Positions 4,736-5,821 of a stretch of 5,821 bases of DNA are shown here, piece by piece; the first letter of the stretch is position 1, and each line of letters opens with the position of its first letter. The notes under the pieces were generated by a model. That model did no database searches, was not told the origin of the DNA, and saw only the letters and a program-made list of their open reading frames with translations. This DNA is from Deltaproteobacteria bacterium UBA6967. Lineage in GTDB: Bacteria > SAR324 > NAC60-12. The stretch is taken from the NCBI GenBank assembly GCA_002450295.1, contig DJYX01000211.1:1-5821 (forward strand). The letters are read 5' to 3'. A program made the position numbers and the translations under genes.

Positions 4736-5819
4736 TGATCAGGAAAATAATCGCTTAGTCATTGAAGATATTTTGCGGAAGCAGCCCTCAAGTATTCGAA
4801 CTGCCTGTAGCGGCAAAGAAGCCCTAGAAACTGTGAAAGAGTGGGTGCCTGATGTGATGCTGATTGATCACATGATGCCGGAATTGAGTGGAATAGAAAC
4901 AACACGACTCTTAAAAGAGCAAGCTCGCTTTGCTCATTTACCAATCTTAATTGTTACCGCAAAGAATGATCGGCAAACCCTCCGAGAAGCTTTTGATGCA
5001 GGGGCCGTTGACTATATTTTAAAACCCGTAGAAAAAACCACACTACTTGCCAGAATCAATTCGGCGATTCGAACAAAAAAAGCTTTTGATCAAGTTCAAA
5101 AACTTTCACAGAACTTACTACAACAAAAACAGGAATTGCAGGATTTCACTCATATGGTGAGTCATGATCTAAAATCTCCTGTTGTTGGTGCAGCCAGTCT
5201 TTTCAATCTATTTTTGCATCGTTTACAGGAAGATTATCCGGAAATTAGAAATGATCCCGGTATGCATGAATTGTTGGACAGAATTCCAGGTTCATTTACA
5301 AAGATGCTCACCTTTATTGATACTTTGTTGAATTATGCGATGGCTGGAAAAATAATTGGGGATATGCAAACTGTTTCTTTGGGAAAAATTCTTCAAACTG
5401 TAATTGAACAGTTTGAACAAGAACAACAACAGGGAATCGTTAAATTCAGGCTGCCATCAAAATGGCCCAAGGTACAATGTGATGTTCTAAAGATGAGCCA
5501 AGTTTGGCAGAATCTAATCGGCAATTCGATCAAATATCGAGGTAAACTCGATCAAGTTGAAATCAAGATTGGAACGAGGGTTTCAGGGAAATGGTGCGAG
5601 TGCTGGATCGAAGATAATGGCAATGGAGTTCCAAGCTCAGAAGGGGATAGAATCTTCAAACCCTTCATAAGATTAGATGATTCCAAGCAGGGAAGTGGAA
5701 TTGGATTGGCAACTGTAGCGAGGATTCTTGAAGCTCATAAGGGTATCATTCGCTTAGATCCAAGATATCAAAATGGGGCACGTTTCTACATGCGTTGGCC
5801 CCATCATTCAATTACATAA
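4713..5819 (+). CDS. Soluble response regulator-histidine kinase (receiver first, then HisKA and HATPase)
   Basis: This 368-residue protein joins a receiver to a complete kinase core. The receiver (about 3-120) has the acidic pair Asp8-Asp9, phospho-acceptor Asp52 (in Leu-Ile-Asp-His-Met-Met-Pro), Thr82 and Lys104-Pro105. A Gln-rich linker (about 121-148) looks like a coiled coil. The dimerisation/phosphotransfer domain has the H-box Ser-His151-Asp-Leu-Lys-Ser-Pro. The ATPase domain shows the N-box (Asn267...Asn271, then Lys-Tyr-Arg-Gly), G1 Asp301-Asn-Gly-Asn-Gly305, the F-box around Phe315, and G2 Gly327-Ser-Gly-Ile-Gly-Leu. All key residues are present, so it should be active. There are no membrane helices and no PAS, GAF or other sensor domain, so the input probably comes through receiver phosphorylation by another kinase. 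The start lacks a clear ribosome site and lies inside trmJ, suggesting translational coupling. Partner proteins are not in the window. Confidence 0.95.
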   Translation: MDKILIVDDQENNRLVIEDILRKQPSSIRTACSGKEALETVKEWVPDVMLIDHMMPELSGIETTRLLKEQARFAHLPILIVTAKNDRQTLREAFDAGAVDYILKPVEKTTLLARINSAIRTKKAFDQVQKLSQNLLQQKQELQDFTHMVSHDLKSPVVGAASLFNLFLHRLQEDYPEIRNDPGMHELLDRIPGSFTKMLTFIDTLLNYAMAGKIIGDMQTVSLGKILQTVIEQFEQEQQQGIVKFRLPSKWPKVQCDVLKMSQVWQNLIGNSIKYRGKLDQVEIKIGTRVSGKWCECWIEDNGNGVPSSEGDRIFKPFIRLDDSKQGSGIGLATVARILEAHKGIIRLDPRYQNGARFYMRWPHHSIT

Positions 5820-5821
5820 TA

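Overview
The window looks like an ordinary chromosomal stretch of a flagellated Gram-negative bacterium of moderate to low GC (my estimate by eye, not computed). FliG reads like deltaproteobacterial-type sequences (LTGPKKAAILLL near the start, a Met-Thr-Arg-Phe stretch after helix 2), so a deltaproteobacterium-like or SAR324-like lineage is a reasonable but unproven guess. There are no insertion sequences, integrases, CRISPR repeats or phage genes, and no sign that the window is a mobile island.

Left part (1-808): a probable C-terminal tail of an upstream gene, then two small plus-strand genes. The first (54-356) encodes an unassigned 100-residue cytoplasmic protein with a conserved-looking His-Phe-His...Gly-Leu-Trp-Ala-Asp core. 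The second (429-800) encodes an unassigned small protein with a likely export signal. They converge on a minus-strand DUF1330-type small protein (809-1129).

Middle (1130-3577): a 238-bp divergent regulatory region with a 10-bp direct repeat separates the DUF1330 gene from a complete Gfo/Idh/MocA-type NAD(P)-dependent oxidoreductase that starts at TTG (1368-2510). That gene converges with a complete fliG, the flagellar motor switch gene, on the minus strand (2570-3577). A GC-rich hairpin between the two stop codons probably terminates one or both transcripts. The fliG gene stands alone here, without fliF or fliH next to it.

Right part (3578-5821): a 262-bp stretch with no supported gene, then a complete minus-strand tRNA-Pro (anticodon GGG, CCA encoded). 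Diverging from the tRNA is a two-gene plus-strand unit. It holds a TrmJ-like SPOUT tRNA 2'-O-methyltransferase and, overlapping it by 23 bases, a soluble two-component protein with an N-terminal receiver followed by a histidine kinase core.

The genes do not form one pathway. The plausible functional links are local: the tRNA beside a tRNA-modifying enzyme, the overlap coupling the methyltransferase to the kinase, and the shared control region between DUF1330 and the oxidoreductase. I found no convincing undescribed multi-gene system; the points worth checking are the reverse-order kinase overlapping trmJ, the isolated fliG, the direct repeat, and the two unassigned small proteins.
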